64,000 bases of DNA, from positions 124,001 through 188,000 of the forward strand of contig NZ_QEQL01000001.1 in assembly GCF_003097135.1 (NCBI RefSeq). Direction: 5' to 3'. This document shows positions 46,052 through 55,552 of the stretch, one piece after another (within the stretch, counting starts at the first letter, position 1; every line of letters starts with the position of its first letter). The position numbers were made by a program, and so were the translations under genes. The notes under the pieces were generated by a model. It made no database searches. It was not told the DNA's origin and was given only the letters and a program-made list of their open reading frames with translations. The stretch comes from Pseudomonas sp. URIL14HWK12:I12. Its GTDB lineage: Bacteria; Pseudomonadota; Gammaproteobacteria; Pseudomonadales; Pseudomonadaceae.

Positions 46052-46819
46052 CTACTCTGGCCAGCGGATGGTCAGGCCGCCGTCGATGATCAGGCTTTGC
46101 CCGGTGATGTAGCTGGCCTGCTCGCTGGTGAGAAAGCGCACCAGGTCAGCGACCTCGCGCGCCTTGCCCACCCGCCCCAGTGGGATGGCGCGTGCGGCCT
46201 GTGCCAGGCCCTCGGGCCCCAGGGAGTTCTTGGCATCCAGCGATTGCGGGGTTTCGATCAGCCCTGGGATCACCGCATTGCAGCGGATACCGCGGCTTGC
46301 CAGCTCCACCGCAAGCGACCGGCACAACCCTGGCACGCCTGCCTTGGCTGCGGCGTAGTGGGCATGATCCTGCCAGCCGTACACGCCCCCGGCGATCGAG
46401 GAAATGGCCACCAAGGCTCCCCCGGCCGGCAGGTACCGCGCGGCGGCGCGAAAGGTGCGCATCACACCGGTGAGGTCGACGTCGAGCATTTCGTTCCAGC
46501 GCTCGTCGGTCATCTCCAGCAGGGGCGCGCGGCGCAGCAGGCCGGCATTGGCTACGGCATAGTCGAGGCGGCCGAAGTGCGCGATGGCCGCTGACGCCAG
46601 TGCGTCGAGCGAAGCGCTGTCGGTCACGTCTGAAGCCTGCATCAGGCATTGGCCGCCGGCCTGCTCAACCAAGGCTTCGGTGTGGCCTGGGTCATGCGGG
46701 TCTCCGCTGAAATAGCCGCCGATCACGCGCACGCCCTGTTCGGCGTAGGCCACGGCCAGGGCCTGGCCGATACCGCTGGCGGCGCCGGTGATCAGGGCGA
46801 CGGGGTTCGATGAAGTCAT
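46052..46819 (-). CDS. SDR-family oxidoreductase (second of a pair)
   Basis: 255 residues from ATG 46819 (GGAG upstream). Motifs are LITGAASGIGQALA, VANAGLL, ISSIAGG, HYAAAKAG and YITGQSLIIDGGL. The beta-2 end reads VIGGYFSGD, lacking a clear Asp, so cofactor choice is less certain than for the neighbouring SDR. It lies 13 bases after the MFS stop. The pair of SDRs may interconvert hydroxy/keto forms of the operon's substrate. Confidence 0.9.
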   Translation of the reverse strand: MTSSNPVALITGAASGIGQALAVAYAEQGVRVIGGYFSGDPHDPGHTEALVEQAGGQCLMQASDVTDSASLDALASAAIAHFGRLDYAVANAGLLRRAPLLEMTDERWNEMLDVDLTGVMRTFRAAARYLPAGGALVAISSIAGGVYGWQDHAHYAAAKAGVPGLCRSLAVELASRGIRCNAVIPGLIETPQSLDAKNSLGPEGLAQAARAIPLGRVGKAREVADLVRFLTSEQASYITGQSLIIDGGLTIRWPE

Positions 46820-46832
46820 GTGAAAGTCTCCG

Positions 46833-48176
46833 TCATTTGATGCTGGTGGGCTCGACATGGCGTGCCGCCCACATCACCAGCCCGGATAGAAAGCACGGCA
46901 GGGCCCCGAACCACAGCGCCGCACCATGCCAGTCGCCGCCGCCCGAAAGCACGCCGGTGATACCCAGGCCGGCCAGGATCGCGCCCACCGGGCCCATGGC
47001 ATGCACGATGGCGCCGCCGGTCGCGCGGATGCTGGTGGGGAAGCTTTCGCCCATGAAGAACAACATCGCCGAATAGGGCCCTGTGAGGAAAAACAGCCCC
47101 AGGCTGTACAGTGCCACCACGGTTGCCAACTGGCTGGGCGCCTGGATCATGGCGAAGAACGCCAGCCCACCGAGCATCCAGCCCAGCGCCACGGTGTTGC
47201 GCCGGCCGATGCGGTCGCCCAGCCAGCCGTGAAACAGGTAGCCGATGAAGCCCACCAGGTTCGACAGCACCAGAATCCACAGGGAGTTTTCGAATGACAA
47301 CCCGTGCACGCTGACGATCACCGAAGTACCCAACACGCTGAACACCTGGATCGCCGACCAGTTCAGCAGGATGGCCAGGCTCAGCACCACGGTCGGGCGT
47401 AGCGCTGCACCGCGAAAGGCTGCAGCAACCCCGGCCTTGGCGTGCTCGTCGTAATCCACCCCGTGCGCCAGCGCCAGGCTGCGCGCCTGCTCGGCCTGGC
47501 CGGCCTTGCGCAGGCGTGCGATGCGCTGGTGCACCTGAAACTGCGGGCTTTCTTTGAGCTTGCGTGCCAGCACTGCAATTACAAACGCCGGCACAGCGGC
47601 GAAGATGAAACAACCCTGCCAGCCGATGTGAGGCAGTAGCAGGGCAGTCAGGCCGGCCGCGATCAGCGCGCCTACCGGCCAGCCACTTTGCACCAGGCTG
47701 TAGATGAAGCCGCGGCGCTTGACCAGCTTGGGGTCATCGGATGCGGCATAGATCTCGGTGAGGTAGGTGGCGTTGACACCTTCTTCGGCATAGCCCAGCC
47801 CGGCCACCGAGCGCACACCGATCAGCGCACCCTTGCCCATGCCGGCACACACCGCCGTCAGCGCCGAGCACAGGGCCGCACCGCCGATGGTGAACATGAT
47901 GCCGCCGCGGCGGCCGATGCGGTCTACCAATGGGCCGATGGCAAAAGCCACCACCGCGCCGCCCACCGCTACCCAGGTGGCGATCTCGGCCTGCTCGGCC
48001 TGGCTCCATTGATAGTGCCCACCCATCACCGGCAACAGCGTGCCGAACAGGATGAAGTCGTAGACAGCGAAAACCCAGGCGAAGAACGCGATCCAGGTGG
48101 CATAGACAACATCCCTGGGCGCCAGCGGCACGGGCTCGAAGGCGTCCAGTGCCGGCGTTGCGATGTGAGTGGTCAT
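46833..48176 (-). CDS. MFS transporter of the imide-type operon
   Basis: 447 residues, 12 predicted helices, start 48176 with GGAG seven bases upstream. N-terminal FAWVFAVYDFILFGTLLP and the loop PLVDRIGRRGGI are typical MFS, with GWLGDRIGRRNTV in the second half. It resembles organic-acid or sugar:proton symporters but not a named family I can assign. Position between the CE4 hydrolase and SDR genes points to uptake of the operon's substrate. Confidence 0.88.
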   Translation of the reverse strand: MTTHIATPALDAFEPVPLAPRDVVYATWIAFFAWVFAVYDFILFGTLLPVMGGHYQWSQAEQAEIATWVAVGGAVVAFAIGPLVDRIGRRGGIMFTIGGAALCSALTAVCAGMGKGALIGVRSVAGLGYAEEGVNATYLTEIYAASDDPKLVKRRGFIYSLVQSGWPVGALIAAGLTALLLPHIGWQGCFIFAAVPAFVIAVLARKLKESPQFQVHQRIARLRKAGQAEQARSLALAHGVDYDEHAKAGVAAAFRGAALRPTVVLSLAILLNWSAIQVFSVLGTSVIVSVHGLSFENSLWILVLSNLVGFIGYLFHGWLGDRIGRRNTVALGWMLGGLAFFAMIQAPSQLATVVALYSLGLFFLTGPYSAMLFFMGESFPTSIRATGGAIVHAMGPVGAILAGLGITGVLSGGGDWHGAALWFGALPCFLSGLVMWAARHVEPTSIK

Positions 48177-48195
48177 GGTCAGGCTCCGGGTGGGG

Positions 48196-49077
48196 TCAGC
48201 GTTGGCGGGGGTTGCGCGCGAGGAAGTCGTCGGCGATTTCATCCATGGTGGTGAAACGCACGCCTTCATGGTCCTTGATGTATTCGATCAGGCGTTCGAG
48301 CATCAGCAGCACCTGGGGCCGGCCAGACACGTCCGGGTGAATGGTGATGGGGAACACGGCATAGTCCATTTCGCGGTACACCCAGTCGAACTGGTCGCGC
48401 CACATTTGCTCGATGTCCCGAGGGTTGACGAAACCGTGGCTGTTGGGCGCCTTCTTGATGAACATCATCGGCGGCAGGTCGTCCAGGTACCAGTTGGCCG
48501 GGATCTCAACCAAGTCAGTTTCCTGCCCCCGCACCAGTGGCTTCATCCAGGCATCGGGGTGGGCGCTGTAGTCGATCTTGGTCCAGCTGTCCTTGACCCG
48601 AACGTAGTAAGGGCTGAAGTCGTTGTGCATCAGGCTGTGGTCATACTTGATGCCCTTTTTCAGCAACAGCTCGTTGGTGACGTTGCTGAATTCCCACCAA
48701 GGCGCCACGTAACCGGTGGGCCGCTTGCCGGCCAGCTCGGTGATCAGCGCGATAGACTTGTCGAGCACGATTTCTTCCTGCTCAGGTGTCATGGCGATGG
48801 GGTTTTCATGGCTGTAGCCGTGAATACCGATTTCGTGGCCGGCGGCGGCCACGGCTTTCATCTGCTCAGGAAAGGTCTCCACCGAATGCCCGGGGATGAA
48901 CCATGTGGTGCGCAGGCCATAGCGCTCGAACAGTTTCAGCAGTCGCGGGGCGCCGACCTCGCCAGCGAACAAGCCGCGGGAAATGTCATCAGGGGAATCC
49001 TCGCCGCCGTACGAGCCCAGCCAACCGGCCACTGCGTCGACGTCGACGCCGATGGAGACGAATATTTCTTTAGCCAT
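48196..49077 (-). CDS. CE4 (polysaccharide deacetylase-fold) hydrolase, cyclic imide hydrolase-like
   Basis: 293 residues, cytoplasmic, no signal peptide. It starts with [17 protein letters not shown] and contains the CE4/NodB features: Asp in DVDA, metal histidines in [22 protein letters not shown], and [11 protein letters not shown] near the end. This is the HpPgdA/imidase-like branch rather than extracellular deacetylases. P. putida cyclic imide hydrolase also has 293 residues and belongs to this branch, which is why I prefer ring-opening of an imide. Peptidoglycan deacetylase or allantoinase (PuuE) are alternatives. AGGAG precedes the ATG. Confidence 0.85.
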   Translation of the reverse strand: MAKEIFVSIGVDVDAVAGWLGSYGGEDSPDDISRGLFAGEVGAPRLLKLFERYGLRTTWFIPGHSVETFPEQMKAVAAAGHEIGIHGYSHENPIAMTPEQEEIVLDKSIALITELAGKRPTGYVAPWWEFSNVTNELLLKKGIKYDHSLMHNDFSPYYVRVKDSWTKIDYSAHPDAWMKPLVRGQETDLVEIPANWYLDDLPPMMFIKKAPNSHGFVNPRDIEQMWRDQFDWVYREMDYAVFPITIHPDVSGRPQVLLMLERLIEYIKDHEGVRFTTMDEIADDFLARNPRQR

Positions 49078-49152
49078 GGGTAAGTGCTCCTGTGCCCGGA
49101 GGGTCAGCGCGCGCCGTGCGAGGCCGGGCCCCCGCGCGGCGCAGGCATGAAT

Positions 49153-50493
49153 TCAGTGGTTGCGAACCAGAGGCTCGATCGCCAGCGCGGCGCGCAGCAG
49201 GTCGGTGTCCTGGCCACTGGGGGCGGCCAGCAGCAAGCTGGTGTGCAGGCCTTGGTTGTCCTTTCCGCTGGGCATCGCCACGCCGGGCATGTCCAGCAGG
49301 CTGCCGGGCATGGTCAGGCGCAGCGTGGCAAGGTTGGTACGCGCGAACAGTTCGTCGTCTTCGAGCAACGGCCCCAGCGGTGGGGCCACGTGGCCTACGG
49401 TGGGTGTTACCAGCAGCGCGCCGTTGAGCTCATCGCGCAGTTGTTCGCGCAAATCTTCGGCAGCTTGGCTGAGCATCAATTGGGTACTGGCCGGCACATG
49501 GCGAGCAGCCTCCAGGCGCTTGCGCACGCGAGGGTCGAGGCGTTCGGCCTCGGGGCCGTCGAGCAAGTGCTGATGCAGCGTGAAGGCTTCGGCGCTGCCC
49601 AGCCAGCCGTGCTTTTCGATCAAGGCCAGGCACGCCTGCAGTGCTGCCACCGGCCGTTGTTCGACCAGCACGCCCGCTGTACGCAGCCGCTCCAGTGCTG
49701 CCATCAGGTTGTTCCGCACGGCAGGCTCAACGCGGGGGTCGCGCAGTACGGCGGTATCGACCCTCAGGCGCAGCCCGGGGAGGGGTAACGGTGGCGAGGT
49801 TTGAGCGCCACTGAGCAGTTGGTCGAGCGCCAGTACATCGCGCACGCTGTGGGCCAGCGGGCCGAGGGCATCGAGCGAGCGCGCCAGCGGGAAGACACCT
49901 TGCATGGCATAGCGTTGGCGGCTCGCGCGGTAGCCGATCAGGCCGTTGAAGGCTGCCGGTATGCGAATGGAGCCCGCCGTGTCGGTGCCCATCGCCAGCG
50001 GCACGATGCCCGTGGCCACCGCGATGGCCGAGCCGCTCGAAGAGCCACCCGGCGCCCGCGTGGGCTGATCGCCGCAGGGCAGGGAAGGGGTGCCGAAATG
50101 CGGGTTCAAGCCCAGGCCTGAGTAGGCCAGCTCGCTGAGGTTGGTTTTGCCCAGGTTCACCAGCCCTGCGCGGGTCAGCGTGTTGACCAGCGCCGCGTCG
50201 CGCAGCGCCGGCTCGCCCTGGCGCCGCACCTGAGCGCCCGCCGTGGTGCGGGTACCCCGCATGTCGAAGAGGTCCTTCCACGCAATGGGCACACCGTCCA
50301 GAACAGACAGCGGCTGCCCAGCGATGAGGCGCTCATGGGCGGCACGGGCTTCCCGGCGTGCGCGCTCCACCGTGGTCTCGATAAACACTTCCGGCGCGGC
50401 GAACGCGCGCAGGAGTGCTGCCTCAAGTGTACCCACCGGATCCGCCTGGCCTTGTGCGAACGCTTGGGCCAAGGCCAGCGCATCGAACACCAT
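49153..50493 (-). CDS. Amidase-signature family hydrolase
   Basis: 446 residues with the Ser-cisSer-Lys triad: Lys in PIAWKDLFD, cis-Ser and nucleophile in APGGSSSGSAIAVA and MGTDTAGSIRIPAA. It hydrolyses a carboxamide to acid and ammonia. ATG 50493 is preferred over GTG 50499 because GAGG is five bases upstream. It is the first operon gene; paired with the CE4 enzyme it could hydrolyse the half-amide released by imide ring opening, giving a dicarboxylate. An operator-like repeat lies just upstream. Confidence 0.9.
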   Translation of the reverse strand: MVFDALALAQAFAQGQADPVGTLEAALLRAFAAPEVFIETTVERARREARAAHERLIAGQPLSVLDGVPIAWKDLFDMRGTRTTAGAQVRRQGEPALRDAALVNTLTRAGLVNLGKTNLSELAYSGLGLNPHFGTPSLPCGDQPTRAPGGSSSGSAIAVATGIVPLAMGTDTAGSIRIPAAFNGLIGYRASRQRYAMQGVFPLARSLDALGPLAHSVRDVLALDQLLSGAQTSPPLPLPGLRLRVDTAVLRDPRVEPAVRNNLMAALERLRTAGVLVEQRPVAALQACLALIEKHGWLGSAEAFTLHQHLLDGPEAERLDPRVRKRLEAARHVPASTQLMLSQAAEDLREQLRDELNGALLVTPTVGHVAPPLGPLLEDDELFARTNLATLRLTMPGSLLDMPGVAMPSGKDNQGLHTSLLLAAPSGQDTDLLRAALAIEPLVRNH

Positions 50494-50502
50494 GATCACC
50501 TC

Positions 50503-50537
50503 ATTAAACGTATATATAAATAATATGTACGTTTAAT
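50503..50537. promoter_or_regulatory. Inverted repeat, likely GntR operator of the amidase operon
   Basis: attaaacgta (50503-50512) and tacgtttaat (50528-50537) are perfect complements 15 bases apart around an AT-rich core (tatatataaataatatg). It begins only a few bases upstream of the amidase ribosome site and lies between that gene and the divergent GntR gene. Binding would overlap the promoter. The widely spaced arms could suit a regulator with two DNA-binding heads. Confidence 0.6.
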
Positions 50538-50797
50538 CGAGCAGAGTTCGTGCCAGCTTATTCAAAATGCATCGGTTTTTTTGAGCGAATAGCTCTGGTG
50601 AGCCTGGTTCAGCCGTTGAACGCCAAAATGACTCGCCCTCTATAAAAAATGGATATTGAGGTAAATGATCCATTAATGGGCATTCCGGTAACACGTGCAC
50701 CACTGCACGGCGCTCTTGCTGTTACCGTGGTGCCAGTGCCAGCGAGGCTGCGTTAGCTGTGAGACAATTGCCGGCCTCTGCGCCATGGACACTGCAC

Positions 50798-51802
50798 ATG
50801 CCCGCCGCCTCTGTTCCGGAAGACCGCTCCGCTTCACGCTACGAAATGATCCGCAACACGCTGCGCGATGCCATTGTGGCGGGCCATGCGGCGCCAGGCC
50901 TGGTGCTGGTTGAAGCCCCCCTGGCAGCGTTGTTCGGCACCAGCCGGGTGCCGGTGCGGCAAGCGTTGCAGCTGCTGCACGAGGAGGGGCTGATCCGGCG
51001 TTTCGAAGGCCGTGGCTATGTAATCGATGCGGCTGGCGAGCAAAGCCCACCCCAACGTTTGCCGCTGACTCGCCAGCTCCTAGGGCTTGAGCCGCGCCAG
51101 GAACTGATCGACACCCGGGCATTGGGCGAGCGCGTTCACGACGAGCTGGCCAGCTGCGTGGCAGCATTCATGGTATTTGGCCATTACCGGTTGGATGAGC
51201 AACGCGCCGCCGAGGCGCTGAACGTCAGCCGCAACGTGGTGCGCGAGGCGCTGATGCGGCTGCGTGACCGCGGCCTGGTCGAGAAAGAGCCCTATGCACA
51301 GTGGCTGGCGGGGCCCTTGACTGCCCAGGCAGTGACCGAAGATTACGAACTTCGAGCGTTGCTCGAACCCGACGCTCTGCGCCAAGGCGCTGGCTTGCTG
51401 GGCCGGGAGGTGCTCCAGGCAATGCTCGAACGGGTGATTACGGCGCAGCAGGCCGGCAGCGCAGTGGCCCGGGCAGCGATCGAGCAAGTGGAGCTAGACC
51501 TGCATGTGACTTGCCTGGCCGGCTTGCGCAACGGGCGCATGGCCGCGGTCATCCGCCAGAGCCAGATCCCCATGAGCATCGGCCGCGTGTTGCACCAGGC
51601 ACTGGGCAGCAGTAACGACGAGGCCATGCTGGTGGAACATCGGTTGGTATTGGAATCGCTGCTGTACGGCACCGCCGATTCGGCGGCATTGAGCTTGCGT
51701 GAACACCTGCTGCGTGCCCGTGAGCGAACCTTGCAGCGATTGAAGGTGATGTCGGTGCTACCCGAGCCCACGCTACCCTCATACCTGGAGCGGCTGGCCT
51801 AG
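50798..51802 (+). CDS. GntR-family regulator with two winged-helix domains and an FCD domain
   Basis: About 334 residues. The first GntR winged helix spans roughly 14-78 (RYEMIRNTLRDAIVAG, LFGTSRVPVRQALQLLHEEG). A second spans about 105-170 (HYRLDEQRAAEALNVSRNVV, REALMRLRDRGLVEKE). The remainder is an all-helical FCD ligand domain (YELRALLEPDALRQGA, ARAAIEQVELDLHV). One winged helix is normal for this family, so the duplication is unusual. It is divergent from the amidase operon and probably its repressor. The start could also be GTG 50759; no site is decisive. Confidence 0.88.
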   Translation: MPAASVPEDRSASRYEMIRNTLRDAIVAGHAAPGLVLVEAPLAALFGTSRVPVRQALQLLHEEGLIRRFEGRGYVIDAAGEQSPPQRLPLTRQLLGLEPRQELIDTRALGERVHDELASCVAAFMVFGHYRLDEQRAAEALNVSRNVVREALMRLRDRGLVEKEPYAQWLAGPLTAQAVTEDYELRALLEPDALRQGAGLLGREVLQAMLERVITAQQAGSAVARAAIEQVELDLHVTCLAGLRNGRMAAVIRQSQIPMSIGRVLHQALGSSNDEAMLVEHRLVLESLLYGTADSAALSLREHLLRARERTLQRLKVMSVLPEPTLPSYLERLA

Positions 51803-51835
51803 GCTGCCTGCGCGTGCGCCGGGTAGCGGGCGCCC

Positions 51836-54193
51836 CTAGACCACCTGGTCTTTTTCCGGAATCTGCCGAGCGCCCCCCTGGGCACCGGGCTGGGCGGCAT
51901 GCAGCGTAACGGGCACCGATTTAGCCGCTGGTACCTTGCTGCCTTCTGCGTAGTGCCACAAAGGCACCAGTGGGTTGCATTCGGGGTAGTAGGCCGCCGC
52001 GCAGCCCACCGGAATGTCGTAGGCGATGATCTGCAGGGGGCCCACTTCGCGCCGAACCTCAGGCTCAACCGCTGTTCGCAGGGTTAGCCACTGGCCCGGG
52101 CGAAACCCCAGCCGCTCGATATCATTGCGGTTGAGAAACACCACGCTGCGCGTGCCGCTCACGCCCCTGAACCGGTCTTCGTAGCCATACACGGTCGTGT
52201 TGAACTGGTCGTTGCTGCGTAGGGTCATCAGCTGCAGCACATCGTGCTGCCCCGCCACCGCAGCGTGTTCGTCTTGGTTTTCATCGAGTGAAGGCGGTGT
52301 CACGAACTGCGCTTTGCCCGAAGGGGTAGCCCAGTCACGCTGCACTGCGGGCAGAGGGCGGTGAAAACCACCGGGTTGCCACATGCGCTGCTCGAAGTCG
52401 TGAAAGATCGCAGGGTACACCTGGGCGATGGCTTGGCGGATGCGCGAGTAGTCATCGCGCCAGCCTGCCCAGTCGATGCCGCTGGCCTGCCCGAGGGTGG
52501 CCTCGGCCAGGCCGGCGACAATCGCCACTTCGGCCAGCAATGACTCGCTACCAGGCTCGCGAGTACCACGCCAGCCACGTACGACCCCCGTGCTGTCTTC
52601 GGTGGTATAGGCCTGCTCGACGCCCTGCTGGCGATCGATCTCGATTCGACCCAGGCACGGCAGCAGCCAGGTATGTTCGGCCGGTACCAGATGGCTGCGA
52701 TTGAGCTTGGTAGCCACTTGCACGTTCAACGCAAGGCCCGCCCAGGCGGGCTCCATCCGGCCGGTGTCGGGGATTGCCCGGAGAAAGTTACCGCCCAGGC
52801 CGATAAAGCCCTTGACCGAGCCGTCGACGATGCCTTCACAGGCCTCGACCGTCGCCCGGCCCTTGTGCGGCGGCACTTGGATGCCGAACAGCGCCTGCAG
52901 CTTGTCGGCGGGCACTTTGGCAGGGTCTTCGGTGATACCGACGGTGCGCTGGCCCTGCACGTTGGAGTGGCCGCGTACCGGGCAGATGCCCGCGCCGGGC
53001 TTGCCTATGTTTCCGCGCAGCAACAAGAGGTTCACCAGCATCTGCACGTTGTGCACGCCCTGGCGATGCTGGGTGATGCCCATGCCATACACCAGCATGG
53101 CGCGTTCGGCCCTGGCGTAAACGAAGGCAGCGGCTTCCATTGCCGAGCGTGACAACCCGCTGCGTTGCTCCAGGGCGGTCCAGGTGTAGCCGTCCACAGC
53201 GCTGAGCAGCGGCTCTAACCCTTCGGTGTGCTGCTCGACAAAGGCGCGGTCGATCACGCCTTCGCGCCCTTCGGCACGGGCTTGTTGATCCATTGCAACC
53301 ATGGCCTTGATCATGCCGGCGACAGCGGCCAGGTCTCCGCCGATTTTCACTTGATGGTATTGCGTGCTGATGGCTGTGGAGTCTGGGCCCAGCATTTCCT
53401 TGGGGGACTGCGGGTTGACGAAGCGCTCAAGGCCCCGTTCGCGCAAGGGGTTAAAGCTGATGATGGGAATGCCGCGCTTGCGCGCCTCCTGAAGCGGATG
53501 GAGCATGCGCGGGCTATTGCTGCCCACGTTCTGGCCAAAGAACAGTATGCAGTCGGTGTGTTCGAAATCCGCCAGGGTCACGGTGCCGACCGGTACGCCG
53601 ATACTGTGCTGCAAACCTACCGATGTGCTCTCGTGGCACATGTTCGAGCTGTCGGGCAGGTTGTTGGTGCCGTAGGCGCGGGCGAACAGCTGATACATGA
53701 AGGAGGTTTCCAGCGAGGCACGCCCCGAGGCATAGAACACTACGCTATCGGGTTCCAACCTTTTGAGTTGCTGGCCAATGCCTTCGAATGCCGTTTCCCA
53801 ACTCACCTGCTGGTAGCGGTCAGTGGCGGCATCGTAACGCATGGGGTGGGTCAGCCGCCCGTGCTGTTCGAGCTGGTAGTCGCTCCAATCCCGCAGCTCG
53901 GTGAGGGTATGGGTGTCGAAAAAATCCGGCCCGGTGCGCCGGGAGGTCAGCTCCCAGGCGGTGGCTTTTGCGCCGTTTTCACAAAACTCCAGTGCGTGAG
54001 GGTGTTCAGGCTTGGCCCACGCGCAGCTGACACAGGCAAAGCCCTTGGGTTTGTTCTGCTTGAGCAACGCCGCCGAAGCTGCACCCATCGCTTGCTCTCG
54101 CCAGAGGATATTGAGCACCGAATGCGCCGACCCCCAGCCGCCCGACGCGTGTGTGTAGGGGCGAAAGCGCGCGGTGGAATGGATCAATTGCAT
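51836..54193 (-). CDS. ydeP: FdhF/YdeP-type molybdopterin oxidoreductase
   Basis: 785 residues of the molybdopterin oxidoreductase family, YdeP branch. N-terminal cysteines are in FACVSCAWAKPEHPHALEFC, consistent with one iron-sulfur cluster. DSSNMCHESTSVGL, FFGQNVGSNSPRMLHPLQEA and MGITQHRQGVHNVQMLVNLL are family blocks, as is GNIGKPGAGICPVRGHSNVQ. No Tat signal, so cytoplasmic. In enteric bacteria YdeP is linked to acid resistance; the electron donor here is unknown. No cofactor or partner genes adjoin it. Confidence 0.92.
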   Translation of the reverse strand: MQLIHSTARFRPYTHASGGWGSAHSVLNILWREQAMGAASAALLKQNKPKGFACVSCAWAKPEHPHALEFCENGAKATAWELTSRRTGPDFFDTHTLTELRDWSDYQLEQHGRLTHPMRYDAATDRYQQVSWETAFEGIGQQLKRLEPDSVVFYASGRASLETSFMYQLFARAYGTNNLPDSSNMCHESTSVGLQHSIGVPVGTVTLADFEHTDCILFFGQNVGSNSPRMLHPLQEARKRGIPIISFNPLRERGLERFVNPQSPKEMLGPDSTAISTQYHQVKIGGDLAAVAGMIKAMVAMDQQARAEGREGVIDRAFVEQHTEGLEPLLSAVDGYTWTALEQRSGLSRSAMEAAAFVYARAERAMLVYGMGITQHRQGVHNVQMLVNLLLLRGNIGKPGAGICPVRGHSNVQGQRTVGITEDPAKVPADKLQALFGIQVPPHKGRATVEACEGIVDGSVKGFIGLGGNFLRAIPDTGRMEPAWAGLALNVQVATKLNRSHLVPAEHTWLLPCLGRIEIDRQQGVEQAYTTEDSTGVVRGWRGTREPGSESLLAEVAIVAGLAEATLGQASGIDWAGWRDDYSRIRQAIAQVYPAIFHDFEQRMWQPGGFHRPLPAVQRDWATPSGKAQFVTPPSLDENQDEHAAVAGQHDVLQLMTLRSNDQFNTTVYGYEDRFRGVSGTRSVVFLNRNDIERLGFRPGQWLTLRTAVEPEVRREVGPLQIIAYDIPVGCAAAYYPECNPLVPLWHYAEGSKVPAAKSVPVTLHAAQPGAQGGARQIPEKDQVV

Positions 54194-54267
54194 GGCGGTG
54201 ATTCTCCGAAACGGCGCGGCAGGGGAGGATATGCCGGCGCCTTGGGGAAGGGCGCCGGCGGATGTCG

Positions 54268-54492
54268 TCAGGGGGTGTTGCGCAGCTTTTGCTCCACCTC
54301 ATCGATTTTGCGGTTCAAGGCCTTGGCGTCCTCGTCCTTTACGGCATTACCAGCAGGGGTGATCACCTTGTCGAAGTCCTTTGCAGGGCCGTCAGGCTTT
54401 TGCGCGGCCTTCTCGACCACATCCACCGGCTTGCCCTGAGTATCCGTGGGCGGGGCGTTATGGGCTTGGTTAGGTTCGTTGCTGCGGGTCAT
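54268..54492 (-). CDS. Small hydrophilic protein
   Basis: 74 residues, Pro/Ala/Lys/Asp-rich (APPTDTQGKPVDVVEKAAQK, PDGPAKDFDKVITPAGNA), ending in a charged helix (NRKIDEVEQKLRN). It has no membrane segment and is probably disordered. Start 54492 has AGGAG upstream, better than the frame's upstream extension. Pseudomonads carry several such stress-type small proteins; I cannot name this one. Confidence 0.7.
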   Translation of the reverse strand: MTRSNEPNQAHNAPPTDTQGKPVDVVEKAAQKPDGPAKDFDKVITPAGNAVKDEDAKALNRKIDEVEQKLRNTP

Positions 54493-54587
54493 GTCGCTAT
54501 CTCCTTGGCTTGTCATTAGGTATGACGCCGGGCGTGCGTGGGGAGTTCTGTTTGCCTTCAGCCGCGCCCCCTCTGCTGAGGGCGCAC

Positions 54588-55034
54588 TCACTGCTTGGTC
54601 GGGATGATGGAGATTGACCCATTGCGCTCGATGATCGCGTAGCGGATATCGCTCATTTGCACGATGCCCTGGTTCAAACGCGCCGCCGCCAACACGTCCT
54701 CATCGGTAACGCGGGCTTCCTGCATGCGTTTGCGCAAGGGTTCGCCGTTCTCCACGATGATGGTCGGGCCGCCGTCGAGCAGCCGGGCCAAGCCCTTGTA
54801 GCGCTGTTTGAGCCGGGAAAAAGTGATGTCGATCGTAATCAAGGTAGCGATGATGATCGCCGCGTTAGTGACGGAAAAGTCGTCACCCAGCAAGGCCTGC
54901 TGGGTAGCTTCCCCTACGATCAACAGCAAGATGAAGTCGAATGTGGTGAGTTCGGCCAACGAGCGGCGCCCGGCTATCTTGAACAGGATCATGAGCACCA
55001 GGTACATCGCGCAGGCGCGCAGCACAGCGTCCAT
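54588..55034 (-). CDS. YetF/DUF421 family membrane protein
   Basis: 148 residues. N-terminal helices (AVLRACAMYLVLMILFKIAG, FDFILLLIVGEATQQALLGD, NAAIIIATLITIDITF) with the RSLAELTTFDF signature, then a cytoplasmic beta domain (GGPTIIVENGEPLRKRMQE, VTDEDVLAAARLNQG). Start 55034 has AGGAG upstream. YetF proteins are of unknown function, sometimes linked to spore or membrane stress. It follows the 168-residue gene by 11 bases, so the two form a unit. Confidence 0.88.
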   Translation of the reverse strand: MDAVLRACAMYLVLMILFKIAGRRSLAELTTFDFILLLIVGEATQQALLGDDFSVTNAAIIIATLITIDITFSRLKQRYKGLARLLDGGPTIIVENGEPLRKRMQEARVTDEDVLAAARLNQGIVQMSDIRYAIIERNGSISIIPTKQ

Positions 55035-55045
55035 ACAGCAGGCTC

Positions 55046-55552
55046 CTAGGGGTAGATGAATTTGGCCGCAGTGATCGCCTGCGCGCCCTTGAGCGCAACG
55101 GCGCCCTGATAGAGGCCGACCCCATCGCACCGCAGCGTCAGGTACACGACGGCCAGGCCATTGGCATCGGCCCGCATCGGAATCAACAGGTCGTGGTTTT
55201 CGCTGCGCAGCGGTGAAGGCTGAGGATTCAGCGCCTCGATCGACATTCCTTCCAGCCAGCGGCCGCTCAGTGAGATTGCGAGCATCTCATCAGGATGGCC
55301 GTGGGCTTCGATCACCAGGTTGTCTTGAGCGCCGTTACGGCTAAAACGCTGGTAGTGCACTACCAGGCGCCCGTCGGCAGTGCGCGCTTCGACGTCGCTC
55401 AATGGGCCTGTGGAAAATAGCCCGGCCAAGGCAAGCGCCACCACGACCCACAAACCAATAAAACCTGCGCGCTCGAAACGCCAGCGTTTGCGTTGAAGCG
55501 CGATGTCTTCTTCGACCGGCCCCTGCCGATTGCGTAGCTCGTCTTCTGCCAT
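55046..55552 (-). CDS. Unknown bitopic membrane protein paired with YetF
   Basis: 168 residues: a charged cytoplasmic N-terminus (EEDIALQRKRWRFERAGF), one transmembrane helix (IGLWVVVALALAGLFSTGPL) and an extracytoplasmic beta-rich domain (RTADGRLVVHYQRF, LVIEAHGHPDEML, GVGLYQGAVALKGAQ). Family not recognised. It is 11 bases upstream of the YetF gene and presumably a partner of it. Confidence 0.75.
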   Translation of the reverse strand: MAEDELRNRQGPVEEDIALQRKRWRFERAGFIGLWVVVALALAGLFSTGPLSDVEARTADGRLVVHYQRFSRNGAQDNLVIEAHGHPDEMLAISLSGRWLEGMSIEALNPQPSPLRSENHDLLIPMRADANGLAVVYLTLRCDGVGLYQGAVALKGAQAITAAKFIYP

